Source: Actinomadura rupiterrae
GTDB lineage: Bacteria > Actinomycetota > Actinomycetes > Streptosporangiales > Streptosporangiaceae
NCBI RefSeq assembly: GCF_024172125.1
Contig: NZ_JAMZEA010000005.1
Location: 186,001-250,000 of the forward strand
DNA length: 64,000 bases
Reading direction: 5' to 3'
In this document: positions 33,761 through 42,220 of the stretch, piece after piece
Layout: every line of letters starts with the position of its first letter
How positions within the stretch are numbered: position 1 is the stretch's first letter
Notes under the pieces: generated by a model
What the model was told of the DNA's origin: nothing
Seen by the model: the letters and a program-made list of their open reading frames with translations, nothing else
Database searches by the model: none
Position numbers and translations under genes: made by a program

Positions 33761-34483
33761 TTACCTGACGATTGCGCTCCGGCCACCGAGCAACGCCGTG
33801 CCGACACGCACGTGTGTCGCGCCACACGCGATCGCGGCCTCCAGGTCGCCGCTCATCCCCGCCGACACGATCGTGGCAGCAGGGTGGACGGCCCGCACCT
33901 CATTTCCGATCCGGGCGAGGCGCTCGAAGGCGGGCCGCGGCTCCTCGCCGAGCGGCGCGACGGCCATCAGCCCGCCCAGCTCAAGGCCCTGCGCACCGGC
34001 GATCTCGTCGGCGAGGGCGGGCACATCGGCCGGGGCCGCGCCGCCCCGGCCCTCCTTCTCGTCCAGCGAGACCTGCACCAGGCAGCGCAGCGTGCGGCCC
34101 TCCCGCAGGGCGGCCTGGGACAGCGCGCGGACGAGCCGGGACCGGTCCACGGACTGGACGACCCCGGCGTAGGACGCGACCGACTTGACCTTGTTCGTCT
34201 GAAGCTGGCCCACGAAATGCCAGGTCAGGCCGAGATCGGCGCATTCGGCGGCCTTGGGGGCGGCCTCCTGGTCGCGGTTCTCGGCGACCTGGGTGAGGCC
34301 GAGTCCGGCCAGCAGCCGCACATCGGACGCCGGGAAGGTCTTGGTGACCCCGACGAGCGTGACGTCCTCGGGGGCGCGGCCCGCGGCGGCGCAGGCGGCG
34401 GCGATCCGCTCCCTGACCTCCGCGAGGTTGGCCGCCAGCTCGTCCTGCCGGGCGGCCGTGCCGCTAGAGGTCCTCGGGGTCAT
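33761..34483 (-). CDS. YggS-family PLP homeostasis protein
   Basis: 240 residues. A PLP-binding barrel without known catalysis that controls cellular PLP and amino-acid balance. VTLVGVTKTFPASDV carries the PLP lysine; FVGQLQTNKVKSV and VSAGMSGDLEAAIACG are typical. ATG 34483 lies inside the last codons of pgeF (20-nt overlap), so translation is coupled. Followed by a 120-nt gap before sepF. Confidence 0.94.
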   Translation of the reverse strand: MTPRTSSGTAARQDELAANLAEVRERIAAACAAAGRAPEDVTLVGVTKTFPASDVRLLAGLGLTQVAENRDQEAAPKAAECADLGLTWHFVGQLQTNKVKSVASYAGVVQSVDRSRLVRALSQAALREGRTLRCLVQVSLDEKEGRGGAAPADVPALADEIAGAQGLELGGLMAVAPLGEEPRPAFERLARIGNEVRAVHPAATIVSAGMSGDLEAAIACGATHVRVGTALLGGRSAIVR

Positions 34484-35240
34484 CGCTCTCGTCGTCCTTC
34501 AGCCATACGAACCCGGCGAAGCGGCCGGTCGAGCCGTCCCGCCGGTAAGAGAAGAGGTCGGGGGTCTCGATGGTGCAGCGGGGGTCGACCTGCACGCCGG
34601 TCACGCCGCAGGCGGCGAGCTGCTCGACGATGCCGGCGCGGATGTCGAGGCCGGGCGTCCCGGCGGAGGTGGTCGCGTACGCGGCGGGGACGCGGGCGGC
34701 GACCTCGGCGCGCATCGCCTCGGGCACCTCGTAGCAGGAGCCGCAGGCGGCGGGGCCGATCGCGCCGGTCACCCGCTCGGGCTCCGCGCCGTGCTCGCGC
34801 ATCCGCGCGACCAGGGCGGGGACGACCCCGAGGAGCGTGCCGGGGCGGCCGGAGTGCGCCGCGCCGACGACTCCCGCGACCGGGTCGGCGAGCAGGACGG
34901 GGGCGCAGTCGGCGACCAGCACCGCGAGCACCAGGCCGGGGACGGTGGTGACGATGCCGTCGACCGCGCCGTCCGGGCCGGAGGGGGAGCTGACGAACGC
35001 GACGTCGGCGCCGTGCACCTGCCGCATCCAGACCGTGCGGCCGGCCTCGACGCCGAGCGCGGCGGCGGCGCGGTCGCGGTTGGCGCGGACGGCGGCCGGG
35101 TCGTCGCCGACCGCGCCGCCGAGGTTCAGCTCCGCGAACGGCGCGGAGCTCACCCCGCCGGTCCGGCCGGTGAACGCCGCGCCCACCCCGTCGCCGAGCG
35201 CGACCGGGGTGATCAATCGGGGGGAGGAGGTCACGGTCAC
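34464..35240 (-). CDS. pgeF: peptidoglycan editing factor PgeF (YfiH/YlmD)
   Basis: 258 residues. A laccase-domain fold; E. coli PgeF is an amidase that removes wrongly incorporated L-Ser from UDP-MurNAc-peptides, and others report polyphenol oxidase or purine nucleosidase activity. The metal ligands appear in RQVHGADV, LVADCAPVLLADP and AAHSGRPG. GTG 35240 overlaps the ftsZ stop as GTGA. Part of the ftsZ-pgeF-yggS-sepF unit. Confidence 0.93.
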   Translation of the reverse strand: MTVTSSPRLITPVALGDGVGAAFTGRTGGVSSAPFAELNLGGAVGDDPAAVRANRDRAAAALGVEAGRTVWMRQVHGADVAFVSSPSGPDGAVDGIVTTVPGLVLAVLVADCAPVLLADPVAGVVGAAHSGRPGTLLGVVPALVARMREHGAEPERVTGAIGPAACGSCYEVPEAMRAEVAARVPAAYATTSAGTPGLDIRAGIVEQLAACGVTGVQVDPRCTIETPDLFSYRRDGSTGRFAGFVWLKDDESDDPEDL

Positions 35241-36808
35241 TTCAGGAAGTCGGGCACGTCGAGGTCGTCGTCGTCCTCCTCGAACACGACCCGGCGGTTG
35301 CGGGACGGCGCGGGGGCGTTGCCGGACTCGCCGGCGTGCACGCGGGAGGGGGCGGGCTCGGGCCGCGGCGAGGGCGTGCGGGCGCCGTCGGACGCCGGGG
35401 CCGGCTCGGCCCGGCGGTCGTCGCGGTCGGCCGCGGCGGACGGCTGCCCGGCCGGCGCCTGCGCGGGGGGCGCGGGCGCGGCCTGCGGCTGCGGCGCGGG
35501 GGCCGCGGCCGGGCGCTCGGGCTGCGCCGCGGGGGCGGACGCGGGAGCCGGGGCGGCCGCGGCCTGCGCGACCGTGGGCGCGTGCCGCCCGTCCGGCTGG
35601 TGGCGCTCGGCCCGGTCGTGCTGCTGGCCGTGCGCCTGCGGGTGCTGCTGGCCGTGCGGCTGCGCGTGCTGCTGGCCGTGCTGCTGCGGGTGCGGCTGGC
35701 CCGTCCCGGACGCGGGCTCGGCGGTGCGGCCGACGCGGCTCGGGATCGGGTTCGCGGGCGGCTGCGGCGCGGGCTGCGCCGGGGCCGGGGACGGGTTGGG
35801 GGTGCTCTGCCGGGCCGGAGGAACCCGTCGCGCGTCAGCCTCCGGCGCCGGCCTGGTAGGGCGGCCCTCGTCGAACCCCGCCGCGATCACGGTCACCCGG
35901 ACCTCGTCGCCCAGCGCGTCGTCGATCACCGCGCCGAAGATGATGTTGGCGTCCGGCGCGGCCGCGTTGGACACCAGCTGCGCCGCCTCGTTGATCTCGA
36001 ACAGGCCCAGGTCGGACCCGCCGGAGATGGACAGCAGCACGCCGTGCGCGCCGTCGATGCTGGCCTCCAGCAGCGGGCTGGAGATCGCCATCTCGGCCGC
36101 GGCCACGCTGCGGTCGTCGCCGCGCGCCGAGCCGATGCCCATCAGCGCCGAGCCGGCGCCGGACATGACCGACTTGACGTCGGCGAAGTCCAGGTTGATC
36201 AGGCCCGGGGTGGTGATCAGGTCGGTGATGCCCTGGACACCGGAGAGCAGCACCTGGTCGGCCGCCTTGAACGCGTCCAGCACGCTGACCTGGCGGTCGC
36301 TGATCGACAGCAGCCGGTCGTTCGGGATCACGATGAGGGTGTCGACCTCGTCGCGCAGGGTCTCTATACCCGCCTCGGCCTGCATCGCGCGGCGCTTGCC
36401 CTCGAACGAGAACGGCCGGGTGACCACGCCGATGGTGAGCGCGCCGAGGGAGCGGGCGATGTTCGCCACGACCGGCGCGCCGCCGGTGCCGGTGCCGCCG
36501 CCCTCCCCCGCGGTGACGAAGACCATGTCGGCGCCCTTGAGCACCTCCTCGATCTCCTCCCGGTGGTCCTCGGCGGCCTTGCGTCCGACGTCGGGGTTGG
36601 CCCCCGCGCCGAGGCCCCGGGTGAGCTCGCGGCCCACGTCCAGCTTGACGTCGGCGTCACTCATCAGCAGCGCCTGGGCGTCCGTGTTGATCGCGATGAA
36701 CTCGACGCCCTTGAGTCCCTCCTCGATCATCCGGTTGACGGCGTTGACGCCGCCGCCGCCGATGCCGACGACCTTGATGACCGCGAGGTAGTTCTGCGGT
36801 GCTGCCAC
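35237..36808 (-). CDS. ftsZ: cell division protein FtsZ, long His/Gln linker
   Basis: 523 residues. GTPase that builds the Z ring. Core of about 315 residues with IKVVGIGGGGVNAVNRM, the tubulin signature GGGTGTGGAPVVA, and NLDFADVKSVM. The C-terminal linker is unusually long (about 195 residues against 50-100 in most relatives), rich in Ala/Pro/Gln and with a His/Gln run (HGQQHAQPHGQQHPQAHGQQ, about 385-405). The last residues DDDDLDVPDFLK are the conserved tail that binds SepF and others. GTG 36808 with AAAGG upstream. Confidence 0.97.
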   Translation of the reverse strand: MAAPQNYLAVIKVVGIGGGGVNAVNRMIEEGLKGVEFIAINTDAQALLMSDADVKLDVGRELTRGLGAGANPDVGRKAAEDHREEIEEVLKGADMVFVTAGEGGGTGTGGAPVVANIARSLGALTIGVVTRPFSFEGKRRAMQAEAGIETLRDEVDTLIVIPNDRLLSISDRQVSVLDAFKAADQVLLSGVQGITDLITTPGLINLDFADVKSVMSGAGSALMGIGSARGDDRSVAAAEMAISSPLLEASIDGAHGVLLSISGGSDLGLFEINEAAQLVSNAAAPDANIIFGAVIDDALGDEVRVTVIAAGFDEGRPTRPAPEADARRVPPARQSTPNPSPAPAQPAPQPPANPIPSRVGRTAEPASGTGQPHPQQHGQQHAQPHGQQHPQAHGQQHDRAERHQPDGRHAPTVAQAAAAPAPASAPAAQPERPAAAPAPQPQAAPAPPAQAPAGQPSAAADRDDRRAEPAPASDGARTPSPRPEPAPSRVHAGESGNAPAPSRNRRVVFEEDDDDLDVPDFLK

Positions 36809-36889
36809 GACGAGGGGCCTTTCCGCTCGCTATCTAATCGAGTCGCGGGCGGGACCGGGCCGGGCGCGGAGCCCGGCACAAACCCTCAC

Positions 36890-36902
36890 CCTCAACTTGA
36901 GG
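36890..36902 (-). promoter_or_regulatory. palindrome CCTCAACTTGAGG in the ftsZ leader
   Basis: A perfect inverted repeat CCTCAA-C-TTGAGG, 88 nt before the ftsZ start, beside TTGACA (36913-36918). It looks like an operator half-site pair, as for MerR-like regulators, or a small hairpin; no regulator is known to me for it. Confidence 0.5.
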
Positions 36903-36935
36903 CTTACAGTTATGTCAACCTGATGACTGATACGG

Positions 36936-36965
36936 ACAGTAGGGCGGGCTAACGGCCAGGGTCAA
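36936..36965 (-). promoter_or_regulatory. candidate ftsZ promoter
   Basis: TTGACC (36960-36965), 18-bp spacer, TACTGT (36936-36941) on the minus strand, giving a leader of about 120 nt for ftsZ. The 360-bp ftsQ-ftsZ gap is the only long gap on this side of the cluster, consistent with ftsZ having its own promoters. I see no gene in it. Confidence 0.6.
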
Positions 36966-37168
36966 CTAACCTCCCGCCAACCGCCCCGGCGTGTCGCGGT
37001 GCGCGGACTTGGCGAGACTTGCCCGGTTGGTACCGGCCGTCCCCGACCCGCTCCCCGGTCCGCTCCAAGCTTCCCCCATCGCGCCGCCCGAAGCGCTCCG
37101 ACACACGGGAACTGTGCGTTCCGGAAGTTTGACCCAGCGTGGTCGCGCCTACCCCGCACGGACGCGCC

Positions 37169-38053
37169 TCAGTGCGTGGTGACGACTTCGGGCGAGCTCA
37201 CGTCGATCGTGTTCGCCGAGCGTCCGGCGGCCGAGTGGCGCAGCGCGTCCACCAGGCGCAGCTTTTCGGACGTCCGCTCGTTCGAACCCCAGACGATGCT
37301 CAGGCCGTCCGAAAGCCGCAGCGTGACCGCCTCCGGCGACGGCGCCTGCACCTCGGCCAGCTTCTGCCGCAGCGCCCCCGGCAGCGCCTCGACCACGCGC
37401 AGCGCGGCCAGGCTGGACGGGTCGGACGGCCCCGGCGACGCCACCGACAGCAGCGGCAGGCCCGGCGGGCGGCTCGTCCCGTCGGTGACCGTGACCCCGG
37501 ACGCGTCGAGCTGGTAGTACCGGCCGTCCCGCCCGGCGACCACGGCGCGCGGCGTCCGCTCGGTGACCACGATCCGGACGGTCGCGGGCCAGCTCCGCTC
37601 GACCCTCGCCGAGGCGACCTCGCGCAGCCGCTCCACCCGGCCGCGCACCGCGCCGGTGTCGAGCCTCGCCATGGGCGAGCCGAGCGAGATCCCGGCCGCC
37701 GCCTCCACCCGGTCGCGCGGTGCCAGCTTCGTCCCGGTCACCTCCACGTGGCGGACGACGAGCAGCTTCGACCCGAGCAGCACCCACCCGGCCGCGCCGA
37801 GCACGCCGAGGACCAGCAACGTGACGAACGCGACCTTCCACCGGTTCGGCCGCCGCCGCGAGGGCGCCCGCCGCCGCGCCGGACCACGCCCTTCCGGACC
37901 ATCCGGACCGGACGCCTCGGAGCCGCCCCGCCCACCACGCGCCGAAACGCGCCCGGCCGCGTCCCGCCCGCGTGCCGCATCGGCCCCGCGCGCCGCGTCC
38001 CGTCCGTGTCCGCCGCCGTGCACCGCGTGCCGCCTCGTCCGAGCCTCGGTCAT
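37169..38053 (-). CDS. ftsQ: cell division protein FtsQ/DivIB
   Basis: 294 residues from ATG 38053. A single membrane span (about 75-95, WKVAFVTLLVLGVLGAAGWVLL) after a very basic, Gly/Arg-rich cytoplasmic part containing RDAARGADAARGRDAAGR; then the POTRA domain (VVRHVEVTGTKLAPRDRVEAA) and the FtsQ beta domain (ERSWPATVRIVVTERTPRAVV). Links FtsL and FtsI in the divisome. GAGGG stands very close to the ATG; a longer frame to 38107 is possible. Confidence 0.93.
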   Translation of the reverse strand: MTEARTRRHAVHGGGHGRDAARGADAARGRDAAGRVSARGGRGGSEASGPDGPEGRGPARRRAPSRRRPNRWKVAFVTLLVLGVLGAAGWVLLGSKLLVVRHVEVTGTKLAPRDRVEAAAGISLGSPMARLDTGAVRGRVERLREVASARVERSWPATVRIVVTERTPRAVVAGRDGRYYQLDASGVTVTDGTSRPPGLPLLSVASPGPSDPSSLAALRVVEALPGALRQKLAEVQAPSPEAVTLRLSDGLSIVWGSNERTSEKLRLVDALRHSAAGRSANTIDVSSPEVVTTH

Positions 38054-38320
38054 GCCCTCAAGGATGGCCGCCGGACGCCCCGTTTCCACGCCCCCACGCC
38101 GCACCACCCGCCCACCGCGTCACGCCATGCGCCCACCCCGGCCGTCCGGAACCCCCGATTCCGGCCCCCGCGCAACGCAACGAGCCCCGCGCGGCTGCGA
38201 AGCACCGCACGCGAGAAGCTCGCCACGCGAGCGAAACCCGCCGCACGCGCGAAGGCCACCCCGGGCGAAAGCCACCGCACGCGTGGAACCGCCGTGCGGG
38301 TGGCAGCCGCCTGGTGCGGG
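38054..38320. other. 267-bp gap between murC and ftsQ, degenerate repeats
   Basis: Holds loose 20-30-bp CGCACGCGNGAAG repeats and no convincing gene. In many relatives murB would be here; there is no trace of it. Any ftsQ promoter was not recognised. Confidence 0.5.
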
Positions 38321-39742
38321 TCAGGAGGGGGTTAGGTGGGTGAGGATCTGGGGGCCCAGGCGGGTGACGTCGCCGGCGCCGAGGGTGATGACGATGTCGC
38401 CGGGGCGGGCCAGGGCGGCGACGACGGCCGGGACCTCGTCGAAGACCGGGGCGTAGACGGTCTCGGTGCCGTCCGGGACGCGGGCGGAGATCAGCTCGCC
38501 GGTGACGCCGGGCTCCGGGTCCTCGCGGGCGCCGTAGACGTCCAGGACGACCGCGACGTCCGCCAGGCCCAGCGCCGCGCCGAACTCGGCGGCGAAGAAC
38601 CGGGTGCGGCTGTACAGGTGCGGCTGGAAGACCGCGACGATGCGGCCGCCGCCGTCCCGTCCGTCCAGGTAGTCGCGGGTAGCGGACAGGTCGGCGGTCA
38701 GCTCGGTCGGGTGGTGGGCGTAGCTGTCGAAGACCTCGACGCCCGCCGCCGAGCCCTTCAGCTCCAGCCGCCGCATCGCGCCGCCGAAGCCTCGCAGCCC
38801 CTCGCGGACGGCCGCGAGGTCGAGGCCGAGCGCGTGCGCGACGGCGACGACGGCGGCCGCGTTCAGGGAGTTGTGCCGTCCGGGGACGTTGAGGACGACC
38901 TCGCCCAGCCCCTCCGGAGTGCCTTCGATCACGAAGCGGGAGCCGAGGCCCTGCGGCGTGAATCCGGTCACGCGCAGGTCGGCGTCGTCCGCCTCGCCGT
39001 AGGTCAGGACGCGCAGGCCGCGGGAACGTGCCAGATCGGCCAGCTCGCGAGCGACCGGGTCGTCGGCCCCGGCGACGACCGCGCCGCCGTCCTCCACCCG
39101 CCCGACGAACTTCGCGAACAGCTCCTTGACCTGCTCGAAGCCGCCGTAGTTGTCCAGGTGGTCGGCCTCGACGTTGGTGATCACCGCGACGTGCGGGGTG
39201 TACATCAGGAACGAGCCGTCGCTCTCGTCCGCCTCGGCGACGAAGACCTCGCCGGTGCCCTCGTCCGCGCCGAGGCCGGTCGTGACCAGCTGGCCGCCGA
39301 TGCAGTAGGACGGGTCGGCCCCCGCGTGCTGGAGCGCGACCGTCAGCATCGAGGTCGTGGTGGTCTTGCCGTGCGTCCCGGCGACGGCGACCGCGCGCCG
39401 CCCGGCCATCAGCGACGCGAGCGCCGCGGACCGGTGCAGGACGCGCAGGCCCCGCGCGCGGGCGGCGGCCAGCTCGGGGTTGCTCTCCCGGATCGCCGAG
39501 GACACCACGACGGTCTCGGCGTCCCCGAGGTGGGACGCGTCGTGCCCGACGAACACCTTCGCGCCGAGCGCGCCGAGCTGCCCGAGCAGCTCGGAGTCCT
39601 TCGCGTCGCTGCCGGACACGGTGATGCCGCGCTTCAGCATGATCCGCGCGATGCCGGACATCCCGGCGCCGCCGATCGCGATGAAGTGGACCCGGCCGAG
39701 CTCGCCGGCCGGGACCACCGCCGCGGGGTCGACCAGGCTCAT
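38321..39742 (-). CDS. murC: UDP-N-acetylmuramate-L-alanine ligase
   Basis: 473 residues. Adds the first residue, L-alanine, to UDP-MurNAc. Mur-ligase order: N-terminal Rossmann (RVHFIAIGGAGMSGIARIM), ATP-binding AGTHGKTTTTSML, central EADESDGSFL, and C-terminal FDSYAHHPTELTADL. Start ATG 39742 overlaps the murG stop as ATGA. The frame extends upstream only as a shadow of murG. Confidence 0.97.
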   Translation of the reverse strand: MSLVDPAAVVPAGELGRVHFIAIGGAGMSGIARIMLKRGITVSGSDAKDSELLGQLGALGAKVFVGHDASHLGDAETVVVSSAIRESNPELAAARARGLRVLHRSAALASLMAGRRAVAVAGTHGKTTTTSMLTVALQHAGADPSYCIGGQLVTTGLGADEGTGEVFVAEADESDGSFLMYTPHVAVITNVEADHLDNYGGFEQVKELFAKFVGRVEDGGAVVAGADDPVARELADLARSRGLRVLTYGEADDADLRVTGFTPQGLGSRFVIEGTPEGLGEVVLNVPGRHNSLNAAAVVAVAHALGLDLAAVREGLRGFGGAMRRLELKGSAAGVEVFDSYAHHPTELTADLSATRDYLDGRDGGGRIVAVFQPHLYSRTRFFAAEFGAALGLADVAVVLDVYGAREDPEPGVTGELISARVPDGTETVYAPVFDEVPAVVAALARPGDIVITLGAGDVTRLGPQILTHLTPS

Positions 39743-40842
39743 CGGCCCTGCCCCTGCTGGGCGGCGCGGACGACGTCGTACACCATCCGGGCGAGCGCCA
39801 CGTCGGCGTCGCGGCGGCCCATCCGGCCGGCCGCCTCGGACATGTTCGCCACCCGGGCGGGGTCGCGCAGGATCGGGATCAGCTGCCCGGCGATCCACTC
39901 GGGGCTGAGCTCGGCGTCGTCCACCAGCAGGCCGCCGCCGTTCTGCACGATCGGCTCGGCGTTCAGCCGCTGCTCGCCGTTGCCGATCGGCAGCGGGACG
40001 TACACCGCGGGCAGCGCCACGGCCGACAGCTCGGCGCAGGTCATCGCGCCCGCGCGGCACATCGCCATGTCGGCGGCGGCGTAGGCGAGGTCCATCCGGT
40101 CGCAGTAGGGGATGGTGACGTACTGCGGGCCGCCGGCGGGGGCGGGCTCAGGCACTTCCTGGTTCTTCGGGCCGACGATGTGCAGCACCTGGATCCCGGC
40201 GGCGCGGAACGCGGGCGCGGCGGCGACCGCGGCGCGGTTCAGCGACCGCGCGCCCTGCGACCCGCCGAAGATCAGCAGGGTCGGCAGCTCGGGCAGCAGG
40301 CCGAAGTAGGAGCGGGCCTTGTCGCCCATCGCCATCCGGTCCAGGTTGGCGATCTCGCGGCGCAGCGGGATGCCGACGAACTTGGCGTTCGGCAGCGGCG
40401 AGTCGTGGTGCGACACGGCCACGTGGTCGGTGAACCGGGAGCCGAGCTTGTTGGCCAGGCCCGGCTTCGGGTTCGCCTCGTGCACGATGATCGGCACCTT
40501 GCGCTTGCGCGCGGCCAGGTAGCCGGGGGTGGCGACGTAGCCGCCGAAGCCGACCAGCACGTCCGCCTGCGCCTGGTCCAGCACGTTCGCGGCCGCGTTG
40601 ATCGCGCCGCGCAGCCGTCCGGGGACGGTGAGCAGCTGCGGGGTCAGCGTGCGGGGCAGCGGCACCGGGGGGATCAGGGCGAGCTCGTAGCCGCGCTGCG
40701 GGACCAGCCGGGTCTCCAGGCCGCGCTCGGTGCCGAGGCAGACGACCCCGGTGTTCGGGTCGTGGCGGCGCAGCGCGTCGGCGAGGGCCAGGGCGGGCTC
40801 GATGTGTCCGGCGGTGCCGCCGCCGGCCAGGACAACCCTCAT
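39739..40842 (-). CDS. murG: UDP-GlcNAc transferase MurG
   Basis: 367 residues. Makes lipid II from lipid I at the inner face of the membrane. N-terminal AGGGTAGHIEPALALADAL, GFGGYVATPGYLAA, IFGGSQGARSLNRA and C-terminal CRAGAMTCAELSA, the GT28 signature. ATG 40842 (RVVLAGGG) is taken; TTG 40854 is directly against GAGGAG, so unlikely. Gap of 91 nt to ftsW upstream. Confidence 0.96.
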   Translation of the reverse strand: MRVVLAGGGTAGHIEPALALADALRRHDPNTGVVCLGTERGLETRLVPQRGYELALIPPVPLPRTLTPQLLTVPGRLRGAINAAANVLDQAQADVLVGFGGYVATPGYLAARKRKVPIIVHEANPKPGLANKLGSRFTDHVAVSHHDSPLPNAKFVGIPLRREIANLDRMAMGDKARSYFGLLPELPTLLIFGGSQGARSLNRAAVAAAPAFRAAGIQVLHIVGPKNQEVPEPAPAGGPQYVTIPYCDRMDLAYAAADMAMCRAGAMTCAELSAVALPAVYVPLPIGNGEQRLNAEPIVQNGGGLLVDDAELSPEWIAGQLIPILRDPARVANMSEAAGRMGRRDADVALARMVYDVVRAAQQGQGR

Positions 40843-40933
40843 GCTCGTTGACAACTCCTCAGCGTGTCCTCAGCGTGTTCGGTCTGCGGGCGTGCGCGTC
40901 GCTCGCGGACGGGCCGCCCCCGGTTCCGTCCGA

Positions 40934-42220
40934 TCAGGACCCCCGCGGCCCGAGTCCTAGCCAGCTTAGGGCCCGCGACAGCGGTCCGGGGCCGCGCGCG
41001 GCGAGCGCCTGCCTGGCGCCGGGCTCCCGCTTGGCGAAGGCCAGCAGCATCCCGAGCGCGATCAGCGTGGGGATGAGGGCCGATCCGCCGTAGGAGACCA
41101 GGGGCAGCGGGATGCCTGTGATGGGCAGCACACCGATCACCGCGCCGATGTTCACGATGGCCTGCACCACCAGCCAGGCCGTCGCGCCCGCCGCCGCGAG
41201 CCGGGTGAACGGGTCCTTGACGCGGCGCGCGATGCGCAGCCCGGCGTAGGCGAGCAGCCCGAACAGGCCGAGCACGACCAGCGTGCCGACCAGCCCGAAC
41301 TCCTCACCGATGATCGCGAAGATGAAGTCGGTCTCCGCGTGCGGCAGGAAGTCCCACTTGGCGCGGCCCTCCCCCAGCCCGGTGCCGAACAGGCCGCCGG
41401 ACGCGAGCGCCTGCAGCCCCTGGGAGCCCTGGTAGTTGAAGGTGAGCTGGTTGCCGGACTGGTCGAGGAAGCCGGTGAGCCGCTGCATCCGGTACGGCTC
41501 GACCACGATCAGGATCGACACCAGCAGGCTGACGAGCCCGGCGATGCCGACGAACAGCCGGCCGGGCGCGCCGACCACCCACAGCAGCGCGAGGAAGATC
41601 GTGAGCAGCACCAGCGTGGTGCCGAGGTCGTTGCCGAGCATGACCAGCAGCACCAGCAGGCCCGCGCCGGGCAGCAGCGGCATCAGCAGCGGCCGCCACT
41701 CGGTGAGCTGGCCGAGCCGCTCCTTGCGGGCGAGCAGGTCGGCGCCCCACAGCACCAGGCCGAGCTTGGCGGGCTCGGACGGCTGGATCTGGATCGGGCC
41801 GAGGCTGATCCAGCGGGTCGCGCCGCCGGCCGCGCGGCCGAGGCCGGGCACCAGCACCAGCGTGAGCGCGGCGACCGACAGCAGCAGCATCGGGAACGCC
41901 AGCGCGCGGAACCCCTTCAGCGGCAGCCGGGACGCCGCCCACATGCCGGGCAGGCCGATCGCCATCCACATGGCCTGCTTCTGCACCAGCGTGTACGCCG
42001 AGCCGGTCTCCTGCAGCTGCTTGACGCTGGACGCCGACAGCACCATGGTCAGGCCGAGCCCGAGCAGCATCACCGAGCAGCCGAGCACCAGGTAGTACGA
42101 GGTGAGCGGGCGGTCCAGCAGCCCGACGGCGGCGGCGACCTGCTCGCGCGGCCGGGGCCGCGCGGCGCCGTCGCCGCCGGTCTTCGCCTGGTCCCGCTCC
42201 CGGGCGGGCACCGCGCTCAT
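40934..42220 (-). CDS. ftsW: lipid II polymerase FtsW (SEDS)
   Basis: 428 residues, about ten membrane segments. SEDS glycosyltransferase that works with FtsI in septal wall synthesis. IQIQPSEPAKLGLVLW, GNDLGTTLV, GLGEGRAKWDFLPHAETDFIFA and GIPLPLVSYGGSA are the family motifs, the ETDFIFA region carrying the catalytic-loop residue. ATG 42220 overlaps the murD stop as ATGA. A basic N-terminal extension of about 35 residues precedes the first helix. Confidence 0.96.
   Translation of the reverse strand: MSAVPARERDQAKTGGDGAARPRPREQVAAAVGLLDRPLTSYYLVLGCSVMLLGLGLTMVLSASSVKQLQETGSAYTLVQKQAMWMAIGLPGMWAASRLPLKGFRALAFPMLLLSVAALTLVLVPGLGRAAGGATRWISLGPIQIQPSEPAKLGLVLWGADLLARKERLGQLTEWRPLLMPLLPGAGLLVLLVMLGNDLGTTLVLLTIFLALLWVVGAPGRLFVGIAGLVSLLVSILIVVEPYRMQRLTGFLDQSGNQLTFNYQGSQGLQALASGGLFGTGLGEGRAKWDFLPHAETDFIFAIIGEEFGLVGTLVVLGLFGLLAYAGLRIARRVKDPFTRLAAAGATAWLVVQAIVNIGAVIGVLPITGIPLPLVSYGGSALIPTLIALGMLLAFAKREPGARQALAARGPGPLSRALSWLGLGPRGS

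Noticed and set aside
36962..37159. 65-codon ORF between ftsQ and ftsZ
   Set aside because: No ribosome site, contains promoter elements of ftsZ, no recognised pattern.
38054..38320. murB remnant
   Set aside because: No frame gives MurB motifs; the gap is repeat-like.
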